From assembly GCA_963971425.1 (NCBI GenBank), contig OZ020525.1:14948187-15012186 (forward strand): a stretch of DNA of 64,000 nt, given 5' to 3'. The position numbers were made by a program, and so were the translations under genes. This document shows positions 10,435 through 21,401 of the stretch, one piece after another. Within the stretch, counting starts at the first letter, position 1. Each line of letters opens with the position of its first letter. Source of the stretch: Bryoerythrophyllum caledonicum. Lineage: Eukaryota; Streptophyta; Bryopsida; Pottiales; Pottiaceae. Under the pieces are notes generated by a model. That model did not search any database. It saw only the letters and a program-made list of their open reading frames with translations, and had not been told where the DNA came from.

Positions 10435-11507
10435 ATTTGGACCGGGACAAGTATGGGCTGATTTTTTTAATGTTATCTGAAAAGGGCGGATTTGGAGTTT
10501 ACCTCGCCATTCACTCTTTCACCCTCCCCTTCTTCATCCTCCTTGTTTCCACCTTCCCTCTTTTCTTCTTCTCTCTTTTCTTCTCTGCTCTTGAAATTTG
10601 AGCAACTAGGGTTGCAATGGAGGGGATGAGGAGGGACCTTGTGTTGATGCTAGGGTTGTATATGTGCTTGCACATGCTTGTTTCACACGTTGTGAGCATG
10701 CAAGCACTGACTTTACAAGGAGTATGGGAGAAATTGGCAATTTTCAGCATGTTTTTAGAGAGTATGGAACGAAGAATACGGAGCATCTTGAGTTTTGCAA
10801 GACAAGGTGGATTTACGGATCGATTATTGTTGGGATCATATAGTGAAGGACAACTTAAGGTTAGAACCCGAGTTAAATTTGCTACTTTCAGATTCCTTTG
10901 TGAGAAATTAGGGCTATTTTTGCGAAAACAAGATACAACTTTCAGGAATTCAATTTATGTGGAAACTAGAATTGCAATTTTGTTGACAAGGCTAGGATCC
11001 GGCAATGGACCATTGCTTATAGAGGATTTATATGGGATTGCTGAATGTACGGTTTCAAAAAATTTGAGAATTTTGTAAAGCCGTTAGACAACATTTGCAA
11101 CGTATGTTTGTTCAAATGCTTAGTGAATCACAGTTTAGAATTTTACCTTAAGAATTTGAAGCTCTACATGGCATTCCATACGTTGTACGCGCAATAGATG
11201 GGTCGCGTATCGCAGTATTGGCGCCAATTGTTGGTAGAGAAGATTATTATTGCCTGAAGTCATTCCATTTAGCTATTCTTCAAGAAATCGTCGATGTCAA
11301 ATGGAGGTTTTGGGATTACAAATTTGGTTGGGCGGGTAGTCTTCATGATTCGGTTGTTTTTCAAATTACAAAAATTGGAAGAGCTTGTGTGGAGGGGAAA
11401 CTGCATCCGTACAAGTTGATAGGGGATACAGCATATCCCGTTAGACCGTGGATGTACTGTCCATTCAAGGGAGGAAAAACTGAATTGTCACAAATCCATG
11501 GAAATTG

Positions 11508-11520
11508 GAATTTCATTCAA
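11508..11520 (+). repeat. Left target-site duplication of LINE B
   Basis: GAATTTCATTCAA occurs here and again at 12672-12684, on either side of the LINE. It is a perfect 13-bp direct repeat cut from the Harbinger coding sequence. Confidence 0.92.
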
Positions 11521-12671
11521 AAAAAAAAAAAAACGCCGATCCCCAAAGGAGACCGGCGTGAATAAAGTGTCTATTCGTTCCACTACTAAGACCATGCCCA
11601 AAGGACAAGGAATTAGCGAGCTGGAACTACTTCTCTCTCTCGAGGGTAGACACTATGTAACAAGAAACCAAAGAAACACAAGTCAACCAACCAACCAACG
11701 AATCACAAACCAGGCAACTAACCAACGAACTAACCACAAACCAGGCAAGTAGTCAAAAACCCTTAAAATCAACTAGTCATGAAAATCAAGGCGGGGGGAG
11801 AGTTTAGGGGGGGTCCTGTGTATCGGGGAGGGCTTGGTTGTTTTCAATTTTGTGTTTATGTAGAAGAATGGACATGGCATGTTGGATAGCTATGGTGTTA
11901 ATGTTTTTAAAGGATGCTTTAATTGTTTCAATGGGTATCTTGAAGGTATCTTCTAGAGTTTTCATAGATGGGATAAAGGTGGTGGCTCGAGCGCCGGATG
12001 TGATTACCATAAGGGGGTCGACATTCCATCCGAGGGCGATGATGTCGTCAATAAGGGGTTGGTATTTGTCTATTTTGTTTTGGATTGTTTCCGGGGAAAA
12101 TCTATCGTTGCAATATGTGAATTCAATGAATTGAATGGTGTAGTCTTGGTTGACGTTATCCGGTGGTGGGTCATTGTATGGTAAACCTTTGACACAAAGG
12201 ATGTCCGGTTTGAGCCTAGCGTTGCAATGACATCTTTGGGTCGTACATGAGCATGGGAGTAGCCACGAGGGGACCGTATTTTCTTGTGGATTGTTATTGA
12301 AAGTGCCGGCGTTCATTAGTATAAAACATCGCGATTTATTGTGGGAGGTGATTAGTTTTCGGACTTCCCATACTACTTTGTTATGTCTTTTAACAATTAG
12401 GGAGTGTATGTGGTGGTTTTGGCATTTGAGTAGAACATGTAGCCATATGTCGGGGTCCGTTGAGGGGCATATGGGGCATGTTATGGATGGAAATCTTTCT
12501 ACTCCAAAGAAGAGTTGTTTACGGGCGTTTCCCATGTATTGACCGGTACGGAATTTGATAAGGCATGTTATTTGTGAATCGGTGACGATGGGGTTTTTCC
12601 AAAAATTTGTAGAGAGTTCATTGTCTATGTCATTGTTGTTGATCCACTTTTCTATGTTAGGAAGGTCATCC
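11521..12671 (-). mobile_element. LINE copy B, 5'-truncated, with zinc-finger and restriction-like endonuclease C-terminus
   Basis: The minus-strand frame 12535-11804 (243 residues; the open sequence continues upstream as NNNDIDNELSTNFWKNP, then ITCLIKFRTGQY) encodes CPIC...HVLLKCQNHHIHSLIVKRH, a CCHC-type finger. KPDILCVKGLPYN and IQFIEFTYCNDRFSPE follow, which fits a PD-(D/E)XK restriction-like endonuclease as in R2/NeSL-type LINEs. Reverse transcriptase is missing because the copy is truncated at its 5' end. The 3' UTR contains CAACCAAC-type repeats (read on plus) and ends with a stem-loop (CGCCGGTCTCC / GGGGATCGGCG). A tail of 14 T in the sense direction follows, which is not the usual poly(A). 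The 13-bp duplications show target-primed insertion. Confidence 0.82.
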
Positions 12672-12684
12672 GAATTTCATTCAA
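12672..12684 (+). repeat. Right target-site duplication of LINE B
   Basis: Perfect copy of 11508-11520; transposase coding sequence resumes immediately after it. Confidence 0.92.
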
Positions 12685-12725
12685 TCTTTAACCCGGATGT
12701 GTGTAGAGAGGGCATTTGGAATTTT

Positions 12726-12989
12726 AGACCACAAGATTTTTTTTTATCACTTTTTGTAATATTTTATTATTTCTCAATTCTCTATATATTATTTCTTCAT
12801 TAATAACACCAAATGTGAAGGTAGTAACTTTCCAAAGTTACACCTCTCTACATTTAGTGTTCATATTGACATTTAGTGTTGTAACACCATCAACATTGTT
12901 GACATATAGTGTTAGGGTTTGTAATTAGTGTACGCTACACTACACACCAAAATTCGTGTAGTTCAATACCACTAATCCTTCATCCAGTG
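12726..12989. other. AT-rich DNA with a remnant of the TAGTGT family
   Basis: At 12850-12955 motifs such as ACATTTAGTGTTGTAACACC and GTAATTAGTGTACGCTACAC resemble the end region of elements at 33838-35103. No complete element is defined. Confidence 0.35.
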
Positions 12990-13080
12990 GGCATCGTTTT
13001 AGTGGTGGAACGAACAAACACTTTATTCACGCCAGTCTCCTTGGAAGACCGGTGTTCTTCTTTTTCTACTTCTCGGTATA
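12990..13080 (+). mobile_element. LINE 3'-end remnant with TTC-type tail
   Basis: GTGGTGGAACGAACAAACAC is followed by a degraded stem-loop (CGCCAGTCTCC / GAAGACCGGTG) and a TTCTTCTTTTTCTACTTCTC tail. It matches the sense 3' ends of the other LINE copies. A family B MITE begins right after the tail. Confidence 0.7.
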
Positions 13081-13422
13081 AAGGTAACCAACAAAAGTCC
13101 ACTGCCAACGCCTATAAAATTGGGGTATATCCAACCCTCTTTCATCCCATTACCACCAACTCAGCTCCAAATGGAGATCTGCCAGTAGTCAAGACCCTTA
13201 CTTTTGGTTGTTGGTTATAGGGGGTACCTACTATTGGCCACCCACTAAACATGGCTGCACAGCTTGAAATTTCATAACTAATTCAGTTTTCATCGAAAAA
13301 ATATGAAATCACTTGGGTTGAAATTGCAATTCTATTGGCTATCACTGAAAAATATTAGTAGAATGATCTCCTCTCTCCATATATGCACACTCCTTAACTT
13401 GTCAGTTTTAGGTTCTTACCTT
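13081..13422 (+). mobile_element. MITE family B, copy 3
   Basis: It starts AAGGTAACCAACAAAAG and ends GGTTCTTACCTT, and is collinear with the reverse complement of 3875-4230. It is 342 bp, non-coding, and sits between the LINE tail and the promoter region of the DnaJ-type gene. Confidence 0.78.
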
Positions 13423-13650
13423 AGGTTCCGTAGCGGAACAGTATTCTACGGAAGCCATCCGACGTGGAGGCCACCGCAGGCAGGGATCCTGGAAGGTGAT
13501 AGCTTTATCCAAAACTGCTGTCAAGTGATGAGAGAAGCCTGAGTTTGCAGCTCCTGGACGCGCCGCTGCCGCCGCAGCAGCAGCAGCGATTCTCCCTCTT
13601 CTCCACAAATCGGGTGCTCTTCGCTTCTTCCGTGAGCTCGAATTCCAGCT
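13423..13650. promoter_or_regulatory. Presumed promoter and 5' leader of the DnaJ-type zinc-finger gene
   Basis: Composition switches to GC- and CT-rich DNA after the MITE, as in plant 5' leaders. A short inverted repeat (TTCCGTAG / CTACGGAA) lies at about 13427-13454. No TATA box is clear. The assignment rests on position. Confidence 0.35.
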
Positions 13651-14855
13651 ATGGCGGCTCCAGCGCTCACGTCCCGCCTCCTCACAACCCACACTCGCCT
13701 CTCGCCACCACCAGCGTCATGCCCAGGTCTCACATCAAATCTCACTCACCTCTGTAGCTCAACCTGGGCGCTACTTTGGTCGTTGCCCCTCTCTTGCTGT
13801 ATTTCCATCTCTGCAGCCTTGATAAGGTTTTCTCGTTTATGGTGTGAGAGCTGGTTAGGGTTTAAGGTCTTTTTGTCGCAGGGCTGGAAGGTGGGTTCAG
13901 AGAGGCGGGGAGCTTATGGCGGAAGTTAGAGTGCCTGAACCTCCAGGTAGCTTTCTTTTTATCACCCTCGGAACTTGTATGATTTCTACAGTTGGTGATT
14001 GAAGGGCTCTTCATCAGGGAATAATTTTCATTTTTGCTTTTTCTGTGGGTTTTTTGGTGTGGTCAGTATACAAGGCCTCCATTTTGCACAAGGTGATCAT
14101 CCGTGTAAGCTTGTCCCTTTGCTCCCACTAGGTAAAATCCATTACGTGTAGTGGATTATTTGATTGCTCTTGATTTGGTAGCACCTGGTTTGATGAACAT
14201 TGAGGTTTTTTTTTGGCATGTAGATGTAGTGTTACGGTTGCTGTACCTGGTAGGAAGCAAGGCGGCCAAAGGTCGAGGGTGGTGACCAATGCGATTCCAG
14301 TTGCAATTCCATTTGTAGTGACATTGGTGGTAGTTGGAGCTGCTGTAGTGACCCTTTCGAAAAAGGAGAAGCTGCCGGGATTACCAGAGGAAACTAGGGT
14401 AATATGTCGTAATCTTTCTCAAACAGTACCGGCTCCAGAAAGTGATTGATTTTCGTTTTAATCAATTCTGTTCCATCATCAAAGCCCTGATTTGCAGGTG
14501 CAATGCGAGGAATGCAAAGGCTCAGGAATATGTCCAGCTTGCAACGGGGACGGGTTTCTGCTGAAAACCCCATCGAAAGAAGCCTCAGCCAAGGCACGAG
14601 CCAATGCCAAAGACGCGGCTACGCGCTACACCGCAGGGTGAGTTTGCAGGTCGCATTGGTTGATGATCGATCAGATACATTCATGAAGTTTTCTCATGAG
14701 TTTTCTCATCAGGTACATTTATGCAGTTTTCTCATACAGTTTTCTCATGATTTCTCTGCAGGTTGGCGAAGAAGTGGAGCTACTGTGGGACATGCTCCGG
14801 AGGCCGTGGATGCCTAGCGTGCGATGGCCGTGGGTGGCTGTCGGAGCCTGAGTAG
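13651..14855 (+). CDS. Chloroplast-type membrane-anchored DnaJ cysteine-rich (BSD2/LQY1-like) zinc-finger protein
   Basis: Four exons fit in phase: 13651-13826, 14224-14398, 14498-14637 and 14762-14855, giving 194 residues. Residues 1-59 are Ser/Thr/Leu-rich and poor in acids, like a plastid transit peptide. Residues 82-103 (AIPVAIPFVVTLVVVGAAVV) form one membrane span. Two CxxCxGxGxCxxCxGxG blocks follow: C120, C123, C129, C132 and C172, C175, C181, C184. The linker is Ala-rich and charged (ASAKARANAKDAATRYTAG). This is the DnaJ zinc-finger without a J domain, as in BSD2, LQY1 and related thylakoid assembly or thiol-handling factors. Which member it is cannot be told. The first donor (AAG|GTTTTC) is weak, so the transit-peptide exon boundary is the least certain part; the other junctions are GTAATA/GCAG and GTGAGT/GCAG. 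Confidence 0.78.
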
Positions 14856-16149
14856 TTGCGAGGCCCTAATCTTATGACTTGGCATTTTCTTGCTCTGCTT
14901 TGGCAGGGTGCTTGTGGAGACCGACACTGGACATGGACATATCCTAGAAACAGACGACCTTCCAAAGTCCTGCTCTTCATGGCCTCATGTCATCACTTGG
15001 CTATGGGTAGTTTTTTCTTCAGCTAGCGTCGAAAGATTTCTCGGCGAAGCGTAGGTTTTGGAAGACGAGATTTTTAATAAAGAGTGAGTAGATGTGCTAC
15101 AAGTTTGTTCCTAGATTATCACTACCTTCGTTGTGACCCATCTTATCTTAAATAAATGACAACAGCATGCAAGAAATTGTACGAGTTGATGAAGTGGAGT
15201 TCTCGAGTGTTGCACTCATGGCAGACTATAGAAATGAAAGCCACTGTTTTGCCATCTACTTGTCTTGTTGATGGACGTTATCTGTGACTGCAACCGACTG
15301 TACGTCGCCAACGGTCGTCTCGGTTTGAAACTTGAAGGTGAAGCTGCTTTGGTAGCATTCAAGTTAGAATGCTTTTTCCATCTATTTTCACCGACCAAGG
15401 TATCACAGATTGACAGGATGATGCATACACAGTATTATAACAAAGCGCTGACCAGAATTTACCTTCGTGTTCCACGTTTATAAAAGTTGTAAAAAAAAAT
15501 TATGTACATGAAATGATACCGAAGTACCATTCCTCACTTCAGTGCAATTTTTGGGCTTTGTATCCAAGAACTAGATCCAGGATCCTGTTTCAGAAGCACG
15601 CAGCAGATTTTACAACGAAAGCAGTAACTCCTCGTCTTCAACTGGTAAGGAAAACTGAAAGATGTCAGAAGAGAAGCTTGTGAGTCCCAGTGAATCCATG
15701 GCTACTTGGAAAACTGATCTTAAAAAACCGCACACTCGAGAGCAGTACTTAGTTTCAAACCACCGCACTGCGGCAGCAAAAAAGGTTCACTCACGGTGCT
15801 CCCACACGCTTAAAAAGGGAGCCGCACCGATACCGATTTCCTGTAAACCTTCACCTTCAATTGTTACCACCTTCACCACAACACTTGTTGCAGTTGATGA
15901 TGATGTTGACCAACCTCTCGGAGTGCTACGAACATCTTCATTCGGAGGCCCGGTCGGAGATCAAGTCTCTATAATACATGATGCCAGGCCTCCTCCACCT
16001 TTGCAAGTCCGGCAAAACACCTTTCAACTGTATGCACAGCCTTCGCACCTTGTACCAGATGAGTATCCGGACCTGTTCAAAATTGATTACTTTCTTCTCT
16101 TCACCTGGTGATTGTTCTTCTTGTTACTACAAAACTTGGCTCGTGGACC
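14856..16149. other. Convergent 3' flanks of the DnaJ-type and COL genes
   Basis: It holds the 3' UTRs of the plus-strand gene ending at 14855 and the minus-strand gene ending at 16150. An AATAAA-like AATAAAG lies at 15077. Open frames here (15265-15483, 15662-16111) show no domain and are probably not genes. Confidence 0.45.
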
Positions 16150-17736
16150 TTACAAGCTTGTCCTCTTGACGAAGCGGCCTTTCATGCGCGGCCGCCGCTC
16201 CGCGTTGAGCTTGCGGACCTCGTAGCGAATCTTCTTGGAGAACAGGCGCGTGCGCCGCTTCTCCTTGTAGCGCATCACGCGCGCGTCGCGGTCGCCGTCC
16301 AATTCCTGCACCAGCCCCGCGGAGTCGCTCCCCGACGAAGTCGAGTCATCGCTGGTGTGCATCTGGGGCACCACCCACGGCTCGCCCCGGTTCGACCACG
16401 CGCTCAGCACCTCCTTCAAGTCCAGGCTAAGACACGGCATAACTCTCTCGCCCTCGCAGCACTTCAACATCTCCATCGCCTCTCGCTTGATCCGTTCCGC
16501 TCCCATCGGCTCCTCCGCCTCACTTTTCACCTTGGTTGCGAAGAACGTTGCAAATGGACCCGCCATGAACTGCTCGGATTCTGTCGGCTCTGCACCTAAA
16601 GGTCACAACAAAACAGAAAATCATCAGACAACTGGGTCGCATGTAATCAACAACAGAAAATCAAGCCAAAAGGTCACAACAGTTGTTGAAAGGTGATAGC
16701 AGACAAGACATCGGAGATCATGGACAAGGAAAAACACCAGAAAACTATGGCAGCCTGGTCACATAACAGCACCAACTAATCAACGACAGAAAGTTTGATG
16801 GTGCCCAAACAAGTAACTGGAAAGGTGATAACAGACAAGACACAATGATGTTGGAAATGTTGAGAATGGACCAATACCTGTGACATGGGAGGAGACAGTG
16901 GCGTTTCCCTCAAAGACGTCCAAAGGGTTGTTGCTGTTGTTGTTCTGGAGAGCGAGATCGAAGGTGATGGCGAAGTCGTCGCTGAGGTCCATCTCGGGGG
17001 ATGCGAATGCGTCCAGCCCGGGGATGTCATCGGGGAAGAAGAATGCGTCATTGGCAACGTCGACGTCCGCAGAGGTGTCGACGCCGCAGAGGTCATCACC
17101 GAAGGCCGCGTCGGGGACGAGGAACTGGTCGTTGTCGATGGCGACATGCTCAGAGTGCGCGGCCTTGCCCTTGAGAAACGCAGTGAACGAGTCGGACGTC
17201 GCGGTGTGATCGCCCTCCAGAAACTCGTCCAGATCCGGAGCGAAGAATTCGACGTCGTCCGAGCACGCGGGCGACACCGACGGCACCTCGGCGTCGGAGC
17301 AGAGGAACTCGCCGGCGTCCAGGAAGTCGAAATTGAGCTCCACAGATTCCGCGTCGCGTGCTTTCACCTCCACGAGCTCGCTCGACAGGCGCGTCAGCTT
17401 GCGCAGATGGTGCGAGTACGGCCTGCTGGTCCTGGACCGCTTGCGAGCTGGCGCGCCGACGTCCTCCGGGACCAGGTTGCTCTGCGAGGATCGCTTCTTG
17501 GGCGTCCCGTCCGGCGTGAGCCGCACGCGCTCGTGCCGCATCGACAGCGCGTTCGCCGAGTGCACCTGCGTGTCGCACGCCGTGCACAGGTACGCGTCGT
17601 CCGCCTCGCAGTACCACAGCGCGCTCTTGGTCGCACACACATAGCACGCCCGCGCCACCGCCCGCCCCGCAATCGCCTTCGCAATGGCCACTCCGGAGTT
17701 ACCCAAAGCACTCACCGCGACCTCAGTCGCCATCAC
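16150..17736 (-). CDS. COL: CONSTANS-like transcription factor, one B-box plus CCT domain
   Basis: Two exons, 17736-16878 and 16595-16150, join in phase 1 (donor ACAG|GTATTGG, acceptor CCTTTAG|GTGCAG) to give 434 residues. The N-terminal B-box has zinc ligands C31, C34, C43, C51, C54, H59 and H68 and the signature [12 protein letters not shown] single B-box followed by a basic KKRS...ARKRSRTSR stretch resembles the one-B-box COL group (COL6/COL16-like). The middle is very acidic ([20 protein letters not shown]), a likely activation region. The CCT domain is the extreme C-terminus, residues 389-434 ([20 protein letters not shown]...[12 protein letters not shown]), and would bind NF-Y partners and DNA. 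The intron lies upstream of the CCT exon, the usual place in this family. Coding GC is high. MMATE offers two possible starts; the first is used. The role is light or daylength signalling by family only. Confidence 0.95.
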
Positions 17737-19437
17737 AGCTCCTAGATGTCAAATCACCACGCCGAACACAATTCCTCCCACCACTCCTCGTCTCTAAGCC
17801 CGTACACAGACTGTTCCAAAACGTCTCATCAACTCCGCCGCAACCTGATCACCAGTCACGTCTCCCAAACCGAGATATAATCGACAAATTTAGCACCAAG
17901 CTCCAAAATCACGCCCTGGCAATCTATGGCTGCATGATTTATCTGTACAAGAAAGAGTTTATAGTACTTCCAAACTGCAACAAACTGGACCTGCACTGGG
18001 ACCCAATTGATTCTATCTAGACAAGACGGAATTGAGTAGTAGTGCTCGAGGACAGGGCCTGTACGACTACAACAGAGAGGAGTGTGGGCGTGGCGAGGTT
18101 AAGTAGAGCGGGGGGGCGAGGGGATGGGCATCCAGGGTGGATCGAGTGAAAAGCGAGTAGCGACAGGGAATGCAAAAAGGTGGTAGTCCAAGTGCGGGTC
18201 CACCCGGGGGCGAGGCCAATGGGAGCGCGCGAGCGGAATTCGCTGCTAGCTAAGCGCTACGAGCGCGAGCAGCGTCCGATCAGCATCGCGGATCCGAGAG
18301 CGTCCGAGCCTAGTACCCCGCTCCATCAATGCGAGGGCCCTATATACGACCTCGCAGGCCCCAGCATGTTCTCCAATTCCCACTCTCCTTCTGGACGAGC
18401 TCTGCAGGTCTAGCACTACACCAGGTCACAAGTCGGTGTTGTTGCAGTAGCCCAGATCTTTACCTTGGATGTTCCCCGCGTCGTTGCTGAATTCCACTCT
18501 CAGGATCTTGTGAGTTGAATCAAAAATCTTGCCCGGGGCCACATTGCTCGCTTTTCAGTTGATTCGCACTTGGACCTACCTTCTGTTTTGGACACCAGTT
18601 GCCCAGAAACTTTTCCAGGGCATGCATGAGTGGGTGAATACTGGAGGAAAATGTCCCTGGGATATTTCATGCGGTAAACAATTACTTGGCCATTTGAAAC
18701 TATTTTTTCGGATCGCCTCTTCATTTTTTCCTTTTCCAAAAAGAGAAAGTTGGAAAGCATATTAGAGATTTTTGCAATGGGGATTACTTGTCGGAGACAG
18801 GATGTTTTTTTCATCAGGAACCTAGTTGTTTGAGATTGGTTGTAAAAGACTACATTTCCGCATTTGAATAACAGGGGACTCTTTAGATGGTAGAATCATG
18901 TATAAATTTGACTGAGCGTTCGGTTGCGTGGTAATAAGGTTGAAAAGTCCGAGAATGATGAGATTGGCCTATATTCTAGACAATACTCACAGTTGCAGTG
19001 AATTTTGATGGATGTGAAATAGCAAACATCGTCTAGCACTTGTCATCTTGACAGTTGTGAATACGTAAAGAAACTCATGTTTTATTTGCAACTAACAACC
19101 ACAGTGTTCCCGGTTTTCACCATCCAAGAGGGGAAATTACCCTTAAAAAGGGCCTGCCCGGTTGCCTGTCAAGCACACGCTAAATTGAATGGTGAGTACT
19201 CGAGGGCGAGGGTGGACTTGAGATTCGTCATGGGACCTCAGAGAATTATCTGACCAAGTTTGCTGCCATGCACAGTTACGTACGTTGGTAAATGGACTGC
19301 TCACACATAAGTAAATAAATCAATTAATAAATAAGCGATCAAGTTCTGGCCCTTGATTTCAGAGGCTGCAGAACCTGTCAAGCGCACAACTAAATTTCAT
19401 GGGCAAGCTATAAGGAACCAGAAACCGAGATTGTACC
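17737..19437. promoter_or_regulatory. Upstream region of the COL gene
   Basis: The 17.74-18.45 kb part is GC-rich and probably promoter and 5' leader for the minus-strand gene. From 18.5 kb it becomes AT-rich without a recognisable gene. No specific light-response element is claimed. Confidence 0.4.
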
Positions 19438-20352
19438 TTAACCCCTAAATTTCCAAGAGTCCCCTCGGGGACTCTAGAAGGTTCGGGCAGGTACCTCCTG
19501 CGTCAAGTTGTAACATTATTTTTTGATATTTTTTGAAATTTTTGGACATTACTTAAAAGCTTTGTGTGAGTCTAATTTTTTCCTAAATCCGACATTTTAT
19601 GAAAAAGTTATAGGGTTTTGAAGTTCAAATGGGGAAAGCGGGCACGTCAGGCAACTCCAAAAACTTTTCATAGCACACTCTATTGAATGTGAGATTTTCA
19701 ATACAAGCTAACAATATTATTTCCTTTCATATTGTCAAAAAAAAATCTCTTGTCTTTAGTGAGAAAAGCATGTAAATCCAAGTCAAACATTTTCACACAT
19801 AATCGCACATTGTCGGGCAAGGTACCCAAAAAAATTCTTCTTTTTCACATAAAACTTCAAGATCATCATGTTTTTTATTTTTTATTTTTTCCGTAGCATT
19901 ATGTGGTGTAAACCTTCTTATTGACCATTCATATTCTCATTCTAAAACATACTAAGTTCACAAAAAAATAACACGCAAATTGACCATTTTTTAACCTCCA
20001 CATCTTACACAATTTTATTGAATATGCTACACCCTTTTTCTACCTCTAAAAATTGGAGTACAAGGAACTAATATTGTGCTTAACATGATGGAAATGGATG
20101 TAGACCTTGTGTAGTGCCGAAATTTGACACCAAGAGAAGTCAGATTCTGTTGATCTACTAAATGCAGGGAAGAAAATGAACCATTTTCTATACTTCAAAC
20201 ATTATAATGTTACAATCCGTACGGTCAAACTTCATGAAAATTTCCATGTAATATGATAGGGTTGTTTTTTGTGCTTTTTGTATTATCATAGTATGCATAA
20301 TCTATTACCCTCATAGAATCTCCAAGTGTCTCATGGTCCATTTAGGGGTGGA
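19438..20352. mobile_element. TTAA piggyBac-like element (AAATTTCCAAGAGTCC subfamily), copy 2
   Basis: It begins TTAACCCCTAAATTTCC and ends GGTCCATTTAGGGGTGGA. The interior is collinear with 26485-27428, 28560-29510 and 52872-53676 (for example AAAAAGTTATAGGGTTTTGAA). No coding region. Confidence 0.75.
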
Positions 20353-21220
20353 AGGATTAACCCTTTTAAGGCCTACGAGCTCACCAGGCATAGGAATCTA
20401 TGAGCGTAATAGACTATGCATACCACCATCTACACAACAAGTACATTTCATTGCGACCCCACTTCACAGAAATCATTGTAGTTTGTCAATGCTTGCATCA
20501 ATTTTGGTGGTGCCAATCCCGGCAGATAATCATCCTATTCGGCCTCTAAATTCTCCTCAGAGGTGGTCTGTAGTGCTTGCTACAGAGGTTAACGTGCCCA
20601 AATGACCCAAAAATAGATGTTAACCCTTAAAGAGTTGAACCACTAACATGTACATTGCAAAAAAAAATGTAGATCTAAGGTACACGACCTATGCCCTTGG
20701 CCTAAAAAAAAGCGCGCATGTGCCGAAGAGGTACATTCGAAAGAGAGATGTTAACGGTTTAAAGGTACGTTCTCGGTTTCAGATACCTCAAGCTTACGGA
20801 CCCACTGGGACCCTGCCATGTACTTACTACTATTTACCGATTTTCACGTGATAATTCCACTTGTAAGTTGCAGGCACTGATGGGAATTTAGTTACATTTT
20901 TCAGTGCGCTGCTTACTGTTAGTGGAGGGCAGGTTGAATTGTATGATCGGAGGCTGCAGAGAGCCTGCGCATTGTATGTCAGCTCTGCGGACTCCAGAGC
21001 CCGGAGCGTGTACACTGATCACGAAAATTGATATCATTCTTGAGAACCTCAATCCCGAGGCCCAGCGTTGGAACTCCTGCCCGAGCTGCGCACTTCATTA
21101 TCATGGGATTTGCTGCAGGATGAATTTCATCATACTGGAGCATTCCTGAATACATCACCTTGATTGCATCAACGAAATATATTCTATCCAAATTTTCATA
21201 GATTTTCAAAACCTAGGCGT
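20353..21220. other. Spacer with a solo TTAACCCTTTTAAGG end
   Basis: A further TTAA-type left terminus starts at 20357, only four bases after the previous element, and TTAACCCTTAAAGAG occurs at 20621; neither has a clear mate. No gene was recognised. Confidence 0.4.
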
Positions 21221-21261
21221 AGTTCTTATTATTATTATTATTGTTATTATTATTATTATTA

Positions 21262-21294
<33 letters not shown>

Positions 21295-21320
21295 TTATTA
21301 TTATTGTTGTTAATATTATT
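21221..21320 (+). repeat. Compound (TTA)n/(GTA)n microsatellite
   Basis: TTATTATTATTATTG is followed by nine GTA units and further TTA units. Interrupted and compound. Confidence 0.95.
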
Positions 21321-21401
21321 TTTTTCTTTGGGTTCTCTGATTTGAAAGAGACTTTGCAAATTTGGGATTCTCCACTTGCTAACTCTGATTTCTAATACTA
21401 A

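Larger units (their letters stand above)
10617..12725 (+). mobile_element. PIF/Harbinger (DDE_Tnp_4 type) transposase gene, broken and interrupted by a LINE
   Basis: The start codon at 10617 opens MEGMRRDLVLML. A helix-turn-helix-like stretch, LLIEDLYGIAECTVSK, lies at about residues 131-146. The catalytic region follows: YVVRAIDGSRIAVLAP (first Asp), GWAGSLHDSVVFQITKIGRA (second Asp) and KLIGDTAYPVRPWMYCPFKG. The Glu block, RMCVERAFGIL, is separated from it by a LINE at 11521-12671 and lies at 12693-12725. Without the LINE, GNWNFIQ would run directly into SLTRMCVERAFG, in phase. A frame change near 11070 and a TAA near 11150 were probably present besides the LINE. After GIL the sequence decays into T-rich DNA. 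HARBI1-type transposases cut DNA at TTA/TAA targets and usually need a second, Myb-like protein. No such gene is recognisable here; the divergent neighbour is different. Confidence 0.88.

Noticed and set aside
15662-16111. 149-codon plus-strand frame
   Set aside because: Lies in the 3' flank of the COL gene, has no domain and no plausible gene context.
16885-17745. 286-codon plus-strand frame
   Set aside because: It is the antisense shadow of the GC-rich first exon of the COL gene.
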